This document shows positions 7,938 through 16,119 of a DNA stretch of 44,956 nucleotides, piece by piece. The position numbers were made by a program, and so were the translations under genes. Under the pieces are notes generated by a model. That model was given only the letters and a program-made list of their open reading frames with translations, was not told where the DNA came from and did no database searches. How positions within the stretch are numbered: position 1 is the first letter of the stretch; every line of letters starts with the position of its first letter. The stretch is from an uncultured Clostridia bacterium. Its GTDB lineage: Bacteria > Bacillota > Clostridia > Oscillospirales > Ruminococcaceae. The stretch is from the NCBI GenBank assembly GCA_937891895.1, contig CALATN010000247.1, positions 1-44,956 of the forward strand, given 5' to 3'.

Positions 7938-7956
7938 TTTGTTCAATCCTTTCTGA

Positions 7957-8982
7957 TTAGTATTTTATAGTAAGTGCAGTTGTATTTCTTTCGATGATTT
8001 CAGCCGAGAATACAGTTTTCTTCGGCACGGTCTTGTCATCGGCAAACACGCTCATAAGCGTTGAAACGCAGTGCCTGCAAAGACTTTCGAGCTTGTTGTC
8101 AACCGAAGTAAGCTCAGGCTCACAGCATTCGGAAATATCGAAGTTGTTGTAGCCTGCAACAAAAAGGTCGTCAGGAATTGAAATTCCCGCATCCTTTGCG
8201 TATTTCAGCACGCCGACAGCAAGGATATCATCCGAAGTGATAACACCGTCAAATTCAATGCCCTTCCTTGCAAGAGATGTAATTGCGTTCTTAGCGTCCT
8301 GAACAGTAATTCCGTGGGAATCAATAAGACAGATACGATTTTCCTGAACGGAAATTCCCGAATCTCTCAAAGCGTTACGGAAGCCGTTGAGCTTGCGTGT
8401 ACCGCTGTATGAAAGGGAATTGTAAAGGTACACAAGATTTTTTTTGCCGTTCTTGATAAAGCTTCTTGTTACCTCATATATAGCAGTAGTGTCGTCGCAG
8501 AGTGTGCTGTAAACGTTAGGTGCATTCAGTTCACCGTTTACAAGCATAACGGGTATTGTTTCTGCGGCTTTAAGTATGTATCTGTTAAGCTCCTCGGATG
8601 CTTCGATGTAGTTCGAACCTACAAGAACAACAGCGTCAACCCTCTTTGAAAGAAGCATTGTCATACATTTTTCCTTGTCATCATGGTCGTAGCCTGTGCA
8701 GGAAAGGAGAGAGTCATAGTTATTCTTGCGGAGCTCCTGCTCAATATAGTATACCGCGCGTGCAAGGTACGGGTCGGAACAATCGGCACACATAATACCG
8801 ATAGTCTTCATAGTGTTCAGACCAAGACCTCTTGCAAATACATTAGGAGTGTATCCCAGCTCTTCGATTGCTGCAAGAACCTTTGCACGGGTTTTTTCAC
8901 TTACATTTGAACTGCCGTTGATTACTCTTGAAACTGTGGCGATTGAAACGCCTGTCTTATTGGAAATATCGTATATATTCAC
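7957..8982 (-). CDS. LacI-family transcriptional regulator of the galacturonate locus
   Basis: 341 aa from GTG at 8982; AAAGGG is 8-9 nt upstream and the alternative TTG at 9003 lacks a site. The N-terminal helix-turn-helix is typical (VNIYDISNKTGVSIATVSRVINGS, then VSEKTRAKVLAAIEELGY and the hinge helix ARGL). A periplasmic-binding-protein-like sensor domain follows (IGIMCADCSDPYLARAVYYIEQEL to the C-terminus). It lies beside uxaC and divergent from uxaB, with palindromic operators on both promoters. Inference: it represses both arms and itself until a uronate or KDG-type inducer binds. The ligand cannot be read from sequence. Confidence 0.92.
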   Translation of the reverse strand: MNIYDISNKTGVSIATVSRVINGSSNVSEKTRAKVLAAIEELGYTPNVFARGLGLNTMKTIGIMCADCSDPYLARAVYYIEQELRKNNYDSLLSCTGYDHDDKEKCMTMLLSKRVDAVVLVGSNYIEASEELNRYILKAAETIPVMLVNGELNAPNVYSTLCDDTTAIYEVTRSFIKNGKKNLVYLYNSLSYSGTRKLNGFRNALRDSGISVQENRICLIDSHGITVQDAKNAITSLARKGIEFDGVITSDDILAVGVLKYAKDAGISIPDDLFVAGYNNFDISECCEPELTSVDNKLESLCRHCVSTLMSVFADDKTVPKKTVFSAEIIERNTTALTIKY

Positions 8983-9047
8983 GTTGATAGCCCTTTCTTT
9001 CAAATGAAAATAGATATGAACGTTAATAAACTGAGTGTGTAAAATAA

Positions 9048-9061
9048 TGTAAGTGTTTACA
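9048..9061. promoter_or_regulatory. LacI-type operator O1 (leftward arm)
   Basis: TGTAAGTGTTTACA, a near-palindrome about +8 to +21 from the predicted start of the lacI-uxaC transcript; implies autoregulation. It also resembles a CcpA cre site. Confidence 0.7.
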
Positions 9062-9075
9062 TCTATTCGTTAAAC

Positions 9076-9104
9076 ATTATAAACCGACAGTGTAACAAAA
9101 TCAA
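9076..9104 (-). promoter_or_regulatory. Promoter of the lacI-uxaC arm
   Basis: Minus strand TTGATT (9099-9104), 17-bp spacer, TATAAT (9076-9081). Confidence 0.75.
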
Positions 9105-9185
9105 GTATATTTTATTAAGATTGTGACAAATGCACAAAAAATATTAACATTTGTTGTCGCTGTGTATGAAAATGACTTTTAATTG

Positions 9186-9214
9186 TTGACAAGCGGTTAA
9201 GAAATGGTTATAAT
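9186..9214 (+). promoter_or_regulatory. Promoter of the uxaB arm
   Basis: Perfect consensus TTGACA (9186-9191), 17-bp spacer and TATAAT (9209-9214). Start predicted near 9221, leaving a ~180-nt leader before uxaB. Confidence 0.85.
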
Positions 9215-9220
9215 TCAAAA

Positions 9221-9234
9221 TGTAAGCATTTACA
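9221..9234. promoter_or_regulatory. LacI-type operator O2 at the uxaB transcript start
   Basis: TGTAAGCATTTACA begins at the predicted +1, a classic repression position. One base away from the cre consensus, so CcpA binding is an alternative or addition. Confidence 0.75.
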
Positions 9235-9297
9235 ATTTGACAATCAAACCATTATTGATAAATTCTTCACCATCTTCTTCCAAACGATGTTGCCGAG

Positions 9298-9328
9298 GCG
9301 CAATCTATATTGACACCGTAGATTGCGC
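9298..9328 (+). promoter_or_regulatory. Hairpin in the uxaB leader
   Basis: Perfect 10-bp arms GCGCAATCTA / TAGATTGCGC around an 11-nt loop, between O2 and O3. No T-run follows. It may be an RNA structure or a second regulator's site. Confidence 0.55.
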
Positions 9329-9346
9329 TGAATGCACATCACAAAA

Positions 9347-9360
9347 TGTAAGGGCTTACA
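9347..9360. promoter_or_regulatory. LacI-type operator O3 in the uxaB leader
   Basis: TGTAAGGGCTTACA, a third copy 126 bp downstream of O2, about 12 helical turns away, so repressor looping between the sites is possible. Confidence 0.65.
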
Positions 9361-9400
9361 AAACAAACGTGACTCAATTACATAAAAGAGGGTAAATACA

Positions 9401-10864
9401 TTGAAAGCAATTAATGAAGTTATCACAGAAAAAATCGAGCGCCCCGTTAAGGTTCTCCAGTTCGGAGAGGGAAATTTCCTCCGTGCGTTCGTGGATTATA
9501 TGATAGACATTATGAACGAGGAAACCGACTTCAACGGCAGCATCGTTCTTGTAAAGCCGATTGAGTTCGGTACCATAGAACAGTTTGAAAAGCAGAACAA
9601 CCTCTACACAGTTTACCTCAGAGGCCTTGAAGGCGGCAAGGAAACTATAAAGAAGAGAGTTGTAACATGCGTAGACAAGACGGTTGCAGCTTATGAGAAT
9701 TACGATGAGTACGCTGCATACGCAAAGCTTGAAAGCCTCCGCTTCATTGTTTCAAACACAACAGAAGCCGGAATTGTTCTTAACCTTGATGACAAGCTTG
9801 AGATGAATCCACCTTCAAGCTACCCTGCAAAGCTTACAAAGTTCCTTTATGAAAGATACACACATTTCAATGGCGACAAGAGCAAGGGTCTGGTAATGCT
9901 CCCTGTTGAGCTTATCGACAACAACGGCAAGGAGCTTGAAAAATGCGTGAAGGCACTTGCTGAAAGCTGGAAGCTGGAAAGCGGATTTACACAGTGGCTT
10001 GATGAAGCCTGTGTTTTCGCAAGCACACTGGTTGACAGAATCGTTACAGGCTACCCGAGAGATGAAGATACAAAAATCTTCGAGGAATTCGGCTACGAGG
10101 ATAAGCTCATTGTTACAGGCGAGCCTTTCGCACTGTGGGTAATCGAATCCGACAAGGACATCAGCGGTGAGCTTCCGTTTGAAAAGGCAGGACTTCCTGT
10201 TATCTTTACTGATAACCATAAGCCTTACAAACAGCGTAAGGTTCGTATACTGAACGGTGCGCACACATCATTTGTTCTTGCATCCTACCTGGCAGGCAAC
10301 GATTATGTGGGCCAGTCAATGGACGACGAAACAGTATTCAGCTTTATGAAGGAAACAATCTTCGGTGAGGTTATCCCGACGCTTGACCTTCCCGAAAGCG
10401 AGCTTCTGGAATTTGCGGAAGCGGTTATCGACAGATTTAAAAATCCATTTATCAAGCATTCTCTGCTGGCTATATCACTCAACAGCGTTTCCAAGTGGAA
10501 AGCAAGATGTATGCCAAGCTTCATAGAGTACATAAACAGAAAGGGTCAGCTCCCGAAGCATCTGACATTCTCACTTGCTTCACTGATTGCTTTCTACAAC
10601 GGCAGCGAAATCCGAAACGGTGTTCTTATAGGAAACCGTGACGGCGCTGAATACGAAATCAAGGATGACAAGTTTGTGCTTGATTTCTTCGCGGCAAACT
10701 CAAAGCTTCCAGCTGATGAGCTTGCAAAGGCAGTCCTTTCAAATACAGAATTCTGGGGCACAGACCTTACACAGTATGAAAATGCACTCGAAAATGTAAG
10801 CACTTTCATTGATGATATAAGAACCCTCGGAATGAGAAAGGCTATGGAAAAGAATTTCGGATAA
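9401..10864 (+). CDS. uxaB: Tagaturonate reductase (altronate oxidoreductase)
   Basis: 487 aa, reduces D-tagaturonate to D-altronate with NADH. It belongs to the long-chain mannitol-dehydrogenase family. The N-terminal block VKVLQFGEGNFLRAFVDYMID (about 16-36) is the typical UxaB nucleotide-binding start, and KVRILNGAHTSF carries the catalytic Lys and His region. The only plausible start is TTG at 9401; AGAGGG lies 8 nt upstream and there is no in-frame ATG nearby. First gene of the rightward operon, directly behind the promoter with operators O2 and O3. uxaA follows after 12 nt. Confidence 0.95.
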   Translation: MKAINEVITEKIERPVKVLQFGEGNFLRAFVDYMIDIMNEETDFNGSIVLVKPIEFGTIEQFEKQNNLYTVYLRGLEGGKETIKKRVVTCVDKTVAAYENYDEYAAYAKLESLRFIVSNTTEAGIVLNLDDKLEMNPPSSYPAKLTKFLYERYTHFNGDKSKGLVMLPVELIDNNGKELEKCVKALAESWKLESGFTQWLDEACVFASTLVDRIVTGYPRDEDTKIFEEFGYEDKLIVTGEPFALWVIESDKDISGELPFEKAGLPVIFTDNHKPYKQRKVRILNGAHTSFVLASYLAGNDYVGQSMDDETVFSFMKETIFGEVIPTLDLPESELLEFAEAVIDRFKNPFIKHSLLAISLNSVSKWKARCMPSFIEYINRKGQLPKHLTFSLASLIAFYNGSEIRNGVLIGNRDGAEYEIKDDKFVLDFFAANSKLPADELAKAVLSNTEFWGTDLTQYENALENVSTFIDDIRTLGMRKAMEKNFG

Positions 10865-10876
10865 GGAGTTCATAAC

Positions 10877-12367
10877 GTGGAAATTATCAGGATAAACGAC
10901 AACGACAATGTTGCGGTTGCGGTCAAGGCAATAAAGAAGGGCACTGTAGTGACTGTAGGCGGCAAGAATATTGAAGTGCTTCAGCGTATCCCCGCAGGAC
11001 ACAAAATTGCAATTGAGCCTATCAAGGACGCAACACCCGTTGTAAAGTACGGTTATCCGATAGGCAATGCCACAGCTGATATACAGCCAGGCGAATGGGT
11101 ACATACACACAACCTCAAAACAGCCCTTTCGGGTCTGGTTGATTATAATTACGAGCCTTCCAAGCACCGCAGAAAACCTCCTGTTGAGGACATAGCACCT
11201 CTCCAGTACAACGGTTTTCTCCGTCCCGACGGAAGCGTTGGTACAAGAAACGAAATCTGGATTGTACCGACAGTCGGCTGCGTAAACGGAATTGCAGGTG
11301 CCCTTGAAAAGAAAGCGGCGCACCTTGTAAGCGGCTCAATCGAAGCAATCGCTTCATTCACACATCCTTACGGCTGTTCACAGCTTGGTGAGGATCAGGA
11401 AAACACAAGAAAAATTCTTTCCGATATCGTAAACCACCCGAATGCAGGCGGTGTGCTTGTTGTAGGACTTGGTTGTGAGAATACGGGAATTGAAATCCTC
11501 AAGGAATACATCGGCGAGTACGATGAAAGACGTGTCAAGTTCCTGAAATGTCAGGACTTCGAGGACGAAATTGAGGAAGGTATGAAGCTTCTTACAGAGC
11601 TTGCTGAATACGCAGGAAGCTTTGAAAGAACAAAGGTAAATGCAGGCAAGCTTGTTGTAGGTCTTAAATGCGGCGGCTCGGACGGCTTCTCGGGAATTAC
11701 CGCTAATCCGCTGGTCGGTAGATTTTCCGACCTGCTGGTTGAACAGGGCGGTACAACAATCCTTACGGAAGTACCTGAAATGTTCGGTGCCGAAACAATC
11801 CTGATGAACAGAGCAAAGGACGAGCAGACATTTGATAAGACAGTTGACCTTATCAACAACTTCAAGTGTTACTACGAAGCGGCTGGTCAGCCGATTTATG
11901 AAAATCCGTCACCTGGTAATAAAGACGGAGGCATTTCCACCCTCGAGGACAAATCTCTTGGCTGTACGCAGAAATCGGGTACAAGCGAGGTAAAGGGAGT
12001 TCTTGAGTACGGCGAAAGAGTTACCGAAAGCGGTCTGAATCTTCTCTCCGCGCCTGGTAACGACCTCGTAGCTTCAACAGCTCTTGCAGCTTCGGGCGCA
12101 CAGATTATCCTGTTCACAACAGGCAGAGGCACACCGTTTGCTTCACCTGTTCCGACAATTAAGATTTCAAGCAATACGCCACTTGCTGACAAGAAATCCA
12201 ACTGGATTGACTTCAACGCAGGTCCTATTGCAGAGGATAAAACCATTGACGACCTTGCGGGACTTCTTCTTACATACGTTCTTGAAGTTGCTTCGGGACG
12301 TAAGGTAAAGAGTGAGGTTTACGGATATCGTGATATGGCAATTTTCAAAAAAGGAGTAACATTATAA
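10877..12367 (+). CDS. uxaA: Altronate dehydratase
   Basis: 496 aa, dehydrates D-altronate to 2-keto-3-deoxygluconate. Both domains of the UxaA/GarD family are present: an N-terminal SAF-like domain (about 1-95, with GEWVHTHNLKT) and the large catalytic domain starting at GFLRPDGSVGTRNEIWIVP. Conserved blocks include THPYGCSQLGED and LKCGGSDGFSGITANPLVG. The start is GTG at 10877 with AAGGAG 8-9 nt upstream. The stop overlaps the next start by one base (TAATG), so translation of the aldolase gene is coupled. Confidence 0.95.
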   Translation: MEIIRINDNDNVAVAVKAIKKGTVVTVGGKNIEVLQRIPAGHKIAIEPIKDATPVVKYGYPIGNATADIQPGEWVHTHNLKTALSGLVDYNYEPSKHRRKPPVEDIAPLQYNGFLRPDGSVGTRNEIWIVPTVGCVNGIAGALEKKAAHLVSGSIEAIASFTHPYGCSQLGEDQENTRKILSDIVNHPNAGGVLVVGLGCENTGIEILKEYIGEYDERRVKFLKCQDFEDEIEEGMKLLTELAEYAGSFERTKVNAGKLVVGLKCGGSDGFSGITANPLVGRFSDLLVEQGGTTILTEVPEMFGAETILMNRAKDEQTFDKTVDLINNFKCYYEAAGQPIYENPSPGNKDGGISTLEDKSLGCTQKSGTSEVKGVLEYGERVTESGLNLLSAPGNDLVASTALAASGAQIILFTTGRGTPFASPVPTIKISSNTPLADKKSNWIDFNAGPIAEDKTIDDLAGLLLTYVLEVASGRKVKSEVYGYRDMAIFKKGVTL

Positions 12368-13326
12368 TGAATCCTGTTATCGAAGAAATTTCTAAAATTG
12401 GTATAGTACCTGTTATCGCTCTTGATGATGCAAAGGACGCTGAACCGCTTGCAAAGGCACTTTGCGAAGGCGGACTTCCTTGCGCAGAGGTTACTTTCAG
12501 AACAGCTGCTGCTGAGGACAGCATCAGAATTATGGCTGAAAAGTTCCCTGAAATGCTTGTTGGTGCAGGAACAGTCCTCACAACAGAGCAGGTTGACAGA
12601 GCTGTAAACGCAGGTGCAAAGTTCATTGTAAGCCCCGGTCTTAACCCAAAGGTTGTGGCTTACTGCACATCAAAGAATATTCCTATCGTTCCGGGTTGTG
12701 CAAACCCAAGCGATATCGAACAGGCTCTCGAGCTTGGTCTTGAAGTAGTAAAGTTTTTCCCTGCAGAAGCAGCAGGCGGACTCAACATGATCAAGGCAAT
12801 GAGCGCACCTTATACATCAGTAAAGTTTATGCCAACAGGCGGTATCAACGCAAACAACCTCATCGATTACCTCAACTTCGGTAAGATCGTTGCTTGCGGC
12901 GGCTCCTGGATGGTAAGCAAGGATATGGTTTCCGCAGGTGAGTTCGACAAGATTGCAAAGCTCACAAACGAAGCTGTAACAAAGATGCTCGGCTTTGAAC
13001 TCAAGCACATCGGCATCAACGAAATCGACGAAGCTTCCGCAGACAAGACAGCTGATATGTTTAACGTCTTCGGTTTCGATAAGAAGGTCGGTAACAGCTC
13101 AATCTTCGCAGGCTCCGCAATCGAAGTAATGAAGGCTCCCTACCTCGGTAAGAACGGCCACATCGCAATCGGTACAAACTACATCGAACGTGCTGTATAT
13201 CACCTCGAAAAGCGCGGCGTAGAGTTTGACAAGGAAACCGAAAAGCGTGACGCAAAGGGAAATCTCAAGGCTATCTACATAAAGGGTGAGTTCGGCGGCT
13301 TCGCTGTTCACCTCGTACAGAAATAA
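12367..13326 (+). CDS. KDPG/KHG aldolase with extra C-terminal VOC-like domain
   Basis: 319 aa; plain KDPG aldolases are about 210 aa. Residues 1-213 are a complete class I aldolase that splits 2-keto-3-deoxy-6-phosphogluconate into pyruvate and glyceraldehyde-3-phosphate. E41 (in EVTFRT), the Schiff-base K129 (in VVKFFPAE), VGAGTVLT and FMPTGGIN are all there. The last ~105 residues (ELKHIGINEID ... GNSSIFAGSAIEVMK ... GGFAVHLVQK) look like one vicinal-oxygen-chelate/glyoxalase-type repeat with beta-alpha-beta-beta-beta pattern; this call is inference. AAGGAG precedes the ATG. Its function within the fusion is unknown: regulation, dimerisation or protection from a reactive dicarbonyl are possible. 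Confidence 0.9.
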   Translation: MNPVIEEISKIGIVPVIALDDAKDAEPLAKALCEGGLPCAEVTFRTAAAEDSIRIMAEKFPEMLVGAGTVLTTEQVDRAVNAGAKFIVSPGLNPKVVAYCTSKNIPIVPGCANPSDIEQALELGLEVVKFFPAEAAGGLNMIKAMSAPYTSVKFMPTGGINANNLIDYLNFGKIVACGGSWMVSKDMVSAGEFDKIAKLTNEAVTKMLGFELKHIGINEIDEASADKTADMFNVFGFDKKVGNSSIFAGSAIEVMKAPYLGKNGHIAIGTNYIERAVYHLEKRGVEFDKETEKRDAKGNLKAIYIKGEFGGFAVHLVQK

Positions 13327-13342
13327 GAAAGGGTTGATTGAA

Positions 13343-14368
13343 ATGTCCAGAAAGGTTGTAACCTTCGGTGAACTTATGCTCAGACTTGCTCCTGAGGGAT
13401 ATTACAGATTCGTTCAGGCAGAAAAGTTCGGTGCAACATACGGCGGCGGTGAAGCAAATGTTGCTGTTTCCCTCGCAAACTACGGCTACGACGCAAAGTT
13501 CGTAACAAAGCTTCCTAAGCACGAAATCGGTCAGGCAGCTGTAAATTCTCTCAGAAAATACGGCGTTGACACATCATATATCGCACGCGGCGGCGACAGA
13601 GTTGGTATCTACTTCCTTGAAAAGGGTGCTTCCCAGCGTCCTTCAAAGGTTATCTACGACAGAGCAGGTTCCTCCATCTACACAGCTTCCGCTTCCGACT
13701 TCAACTGGGACGAAATCTTCGACGGTGCTGAATGGTTCCACTTCACAGGTATTACTCCAGCACTGAATGATGACGTTGCTGCAATCTGCCTCGAAGCTTG
13801 TAAGGCTGCAAAGGCAAAGGGCGTAATGATCAGCTGTGACCTCAACTACCGTAACAAGCTCTGGTCCAAGGAAAAGGCTGGACAGGTAATGGGCGAGCTT
13901 TGTAAGTACGTTGACGTTTGTATCGCAAATGAAGAAGATGCAGGCGACGTATTCGGCATCAAGTCCGAGGGTACTGACGTTTACGCTGGTGAAGTAAACC
14001 ACGAGGGTTACAAGTCTGTTGCAAAGCAGCTTGCTGACCGCTTCGGTTTCAAGAAGGTTGCAATCACACTCCGTACATCAATTTCCGCTAACGACAACAA
14101 GTGGGCAGCAATGCTCTACGACGGAAATGACTACTACTTCAGCAAGAGCTACCTCATGCACATCGTTGACCGTGTAGGCGGCGGCGACAGCTTCGGCGGC
14201 GGACTTATCTACGCTTGCCTCGAAGGTATGGAACCACAGCAGATTATTGAATTTGCAGTTGCTGCAAGCTGCCTCAAGCACAGCATCGAAGGAGACTTCA
14301 ATATGGTTTCCGTTGACGAAGTAAAGAAGCTTGCAGGCGGCGACGCTTCAGGCAGAGTACAGAGATAA
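13343..14368 (+). CDS. kdgK: 2-keto-3-deoxygluconate kinase (PfkB family)
   Basis: 341 aa. It phosphorylates KDG to KDPG, joining the UxaA and KduD branches to the aldolase. PfkB motifs: GGGEANVAVSLANYG near the N-terminus and DRVGGGDSFGGGL with the catalytic base D282. The start at 13343 (MSRKVVTFGELMLRL) has AAAGGG about 10 nt upstream; a longer frame into the aldolase gene is not needed. The gap to the aldolase stop is 16 nt. Codon choice is already shifted towards CTC, TTC and AAC as in the downstream genes, suggesting good expression. Confidence 0.93.
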   Translation: MSRKVVTFGELMLRLAPEGYYRFVQAEKFGATYGGGEANVAVSLANYGYDAKFVTKLPKHEIGQAAVNSLRKYGVDTSYIARGGDRVGIYFLEKGASQRPSKVIYDRAGSSIYTASASDFNWDEIFDGAEWFHFTGITPALNDDVAAICLEACKAAKAKGVMISCDLNYRNKLWSKEKAGQVMGELCKYVDVCIANEEDAGDVFGIKSEGTDVYAGEVNHEGYKSVAKQLADRFGFKKVAITLRTSISANDNKWAAMLYDGNDYYFSKSYLMHIVDRVGGGDSFGGGLIYACLEGMEPQQIIEFAVAASCLKHSIEGDFNMVSVDEVKKLAGGDASGRVQR

Positions 14369-14388
14369 GGTTAAGGAGAAGATTTGAA

Positions 14389-15234
14389 ATGGCAATGGAA
14401 CTCAGAACAGCAGCGTCCCCTAAGGACGTAAAGCACTACGATACAACAAGACTCCGCGAGGAGTTTCTCATCAGCGACCTTTTCAAGGTTAACGAAATCA
14501 AGACAGTTTACAGCCACATCGACAGAATTATCGTCGGCTCCGCAGTTCCTTCAGGTAAGGCGCTCGTTCTTATAGCAGGTGAAGAAATCCGCGCAGAATA
14601 CTTCCTCCAGAGAAGAGAAATGGGCGTAATCAACATCGGCGGCAAGGGTAAGATTACAATCGACGGAACAGTTTACGAGCTTGGCTACAAGGACGGCATC
14701 TACATCGGTATGGGTGCAAAGGATATTACTTTTGAAAGTGATAACGCAGACGAGCCTGCAAAGTTCTACTTCAACAGCGCTCCTGCTCATAAGACTTACC
14801 CAACCGTACTTATCACACCTGATTCTATCAAGCCTGAAAACAAGGTTGAGCTTGGCTCACTTGAAGAATCCAACCACAGAGTAATCAACAAGTACATTCT
14901 TCCGGGACAGGTTGAAAGCTGTCAGCTCGTAATGGGTATGACATCTCTCAAGCCGGGCAGCGTTTGGAACACAATGCCTTGCCATACACACGACAGAAGA
15001 ATGGAAGTTTATCTCTACTTCGAGCTCACAGACGATTCAGTAGTATTTCACTACATGGGCGAACCAACTGAAACACGCCACATCGTTATGAGAAACGAAG
15101 AAGCAGTTATTTCACCAAGCTGGTCAATCCACAGCGCTTCAGGTACAAGAGCTTACACATTCATCTGGGGTATGGTTGGTGAAAATCAGGCATTCGACGA
15201 TATGGACCCTGTTGCAATGCAGGATTTGAAGTAA
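14389..15234 (+). CDS. kduI: 5-keto-4-deoxyuronate isomerase
   Basis: 281 aa cupin enzyme that isomerises 5-keto-4-deoxyuronate (from the unsaturated end sugar released by GH105) to 2,5-diketo-3-deoxygluconate. The zinc site is visible: H199 and H201 with E206 in MPCHTHDRRMEVYLYF, and H248 in SWSIHSASGTRAY. AAGGAG lies about 10 nt before the ATG. It lies between kdgK and kduD with only short spacers, so it is part of the same operon. Confidence 0.95.
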   Translation: MAMELRTAASPKDVKHYDTTRLREEFLISDLFKVNEIKTVYSHIDRIIVGSAVPSGKALVLIAGEEIRAEYFLQRREMGVINIGGKGKITIDGTVYELGYKDGIYIGMGAKDITFESDNADEPAKFYFNSAPAHKTYPTVLITPDSIKPENKVELGSLEESNHRVINKYILPGQVESCQLVMGMTSLKPGSVWNTMPCHTHDRRMEVYLYFELTDDSVVFHYMGEPTETRHIVMRNEEAVISPSWSIHSASGTRAYTFIWGMVGENQAFDDMDPVAMQDLK

Positions 15235-15252
15235 TTGAGGAGGCTGACAGAA

Positions 15253-16053
15253 ATGAATTTCGCTGAACAGTTTTCACTTAACGGCAAGATTGCACTCGTA
15301 ACAGGTGCTTCTTACGGAATAGGCTTTGCAATTGCAGAGGCAATGGCTTCCGCTGGCGCAACAATCGTATTCAACGACATCAAGCAGGAGCTTGTTGACA
15401 AGGGTCTTGATGCATACAAGGCAAAGGGCATTGACGTAAAGGGTTACGTTTGCGACGTAACAAACGAAGAACAGGTAAACGAACTGATTGCGAAAATTGA
15501 AAAGGAAGTCGGCGTAATCGACATCCTCGTAAACAACGCAGGCATTATCAAGAGAATTCCGATGTGCGAAATGTCCGCAGCTGAATTCAGACAGGTAATT
15601 GACGTTGACCTGAACGCTCCGTTCATTATGGCAAAGGCAGTAATTCCTTCAATGATCAAAAAGGGACACGGCAAGATTATCAACATCTGTTCAATGATGT
15701 CTGAGTTTGGACGTGAAACAGTTTCCGCTTACGCTGCTGCAAAGGGCGGACTTAAGATGCTTACAAAGAATATTGCTTCCGAATACGGTAAGTACAATAT
15801 CCAGTGTAACGGCATCGGTCCTGGTTACATTGCAACACCTCAGACCGCTCCGCTTAGAGAACCTCAGGCAGACGGTTCAAGACATCCATTCGACATCTTC
15901 ATTATCGCAAAGACACCTGCTGAAAGATGGGGTGACCCTGAAGACCTCGGAGGACCTGCAGTATTCCTCGCTTCCGACGCTTCAAACTTCGTAAACGGAC
16001 ATATCCTTTACGTTGACGGCGGTATCCTCGCTTACTTCGGTAAGCAGCCGTAA
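15253..16053 (+). CDS. kduD: 2-deoxy-D-gluconate 3-dehydrogenase / diketo-deoxygluconate reductase
   Basis: 266 aa short-chain dehydrogenase. It reduces 2,5-diketo-3-deoxygluconate to KDG. The cofactor motif TGASYGIGFAIA, NNAG, and the catalytic Y160-x3-K164 (SAYAAAKGG) are present. The start at 15253 (MNFAEQFSLNGKIALVTG) is set by GAGGAGG about 10 nt upstream; the in-frame TTG at 15235 is inside that site. Its position directly after kduI supports KduD over other SDR functions. Confidence 0.93.
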   Translation: MNFAEQFSLNGKIALVTGASYGIGFAIAEAMASAGATIVFNDIKQELVDKGLDAYKAKGIDVKGYVCDVTNEEQVNELIAKIEKEVGVIDILVNNAGIIKRIPMCEMSAAEFRQVIDVDLNAPFIMAKAVIPSMIKKGHGKIINICSMMSEFGRETVSAYAAAKGGLKMLTKNIASEYGKYNIQCNGIGPGYIATPQTAPLREPQADGSRHPFDIFIIAKTPAERWGDPEDLGGPAVFLASDASNFVNGHILYVDGGILAYFGKQP

Positions 16054-16119
16054 AATTGTATCCAATACAGTCGGAGAACTGTAAACAATATATTTTTATT
16101 AATAAAGGAGAAATTTATT

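Larger units (their letters stand above)
8983..9400. promoter_or_regulatory. Divergent control region of the galacturonate locus
   Basis: 418 nt without genes. It contains the leftward promoter (9076-9104), the rightward promoter (9186-9214), three LacI-type operators (9048, 9221, 9347), an inverted repeat ACAAATG-N15-CATTTGT between the promoters (9126-9154), and a 10-bp-arm hairpin in the uxaB leader (9298-9328). Nothing in it looks coding. Confidence 0.85.

Noticed and set aside
13286..13342. Longer KDG kinase start inside the aldolase gene
   Set aside because: The extra residues are not family-like and the ribosome site AAAGGG fits the ATG at 13343.
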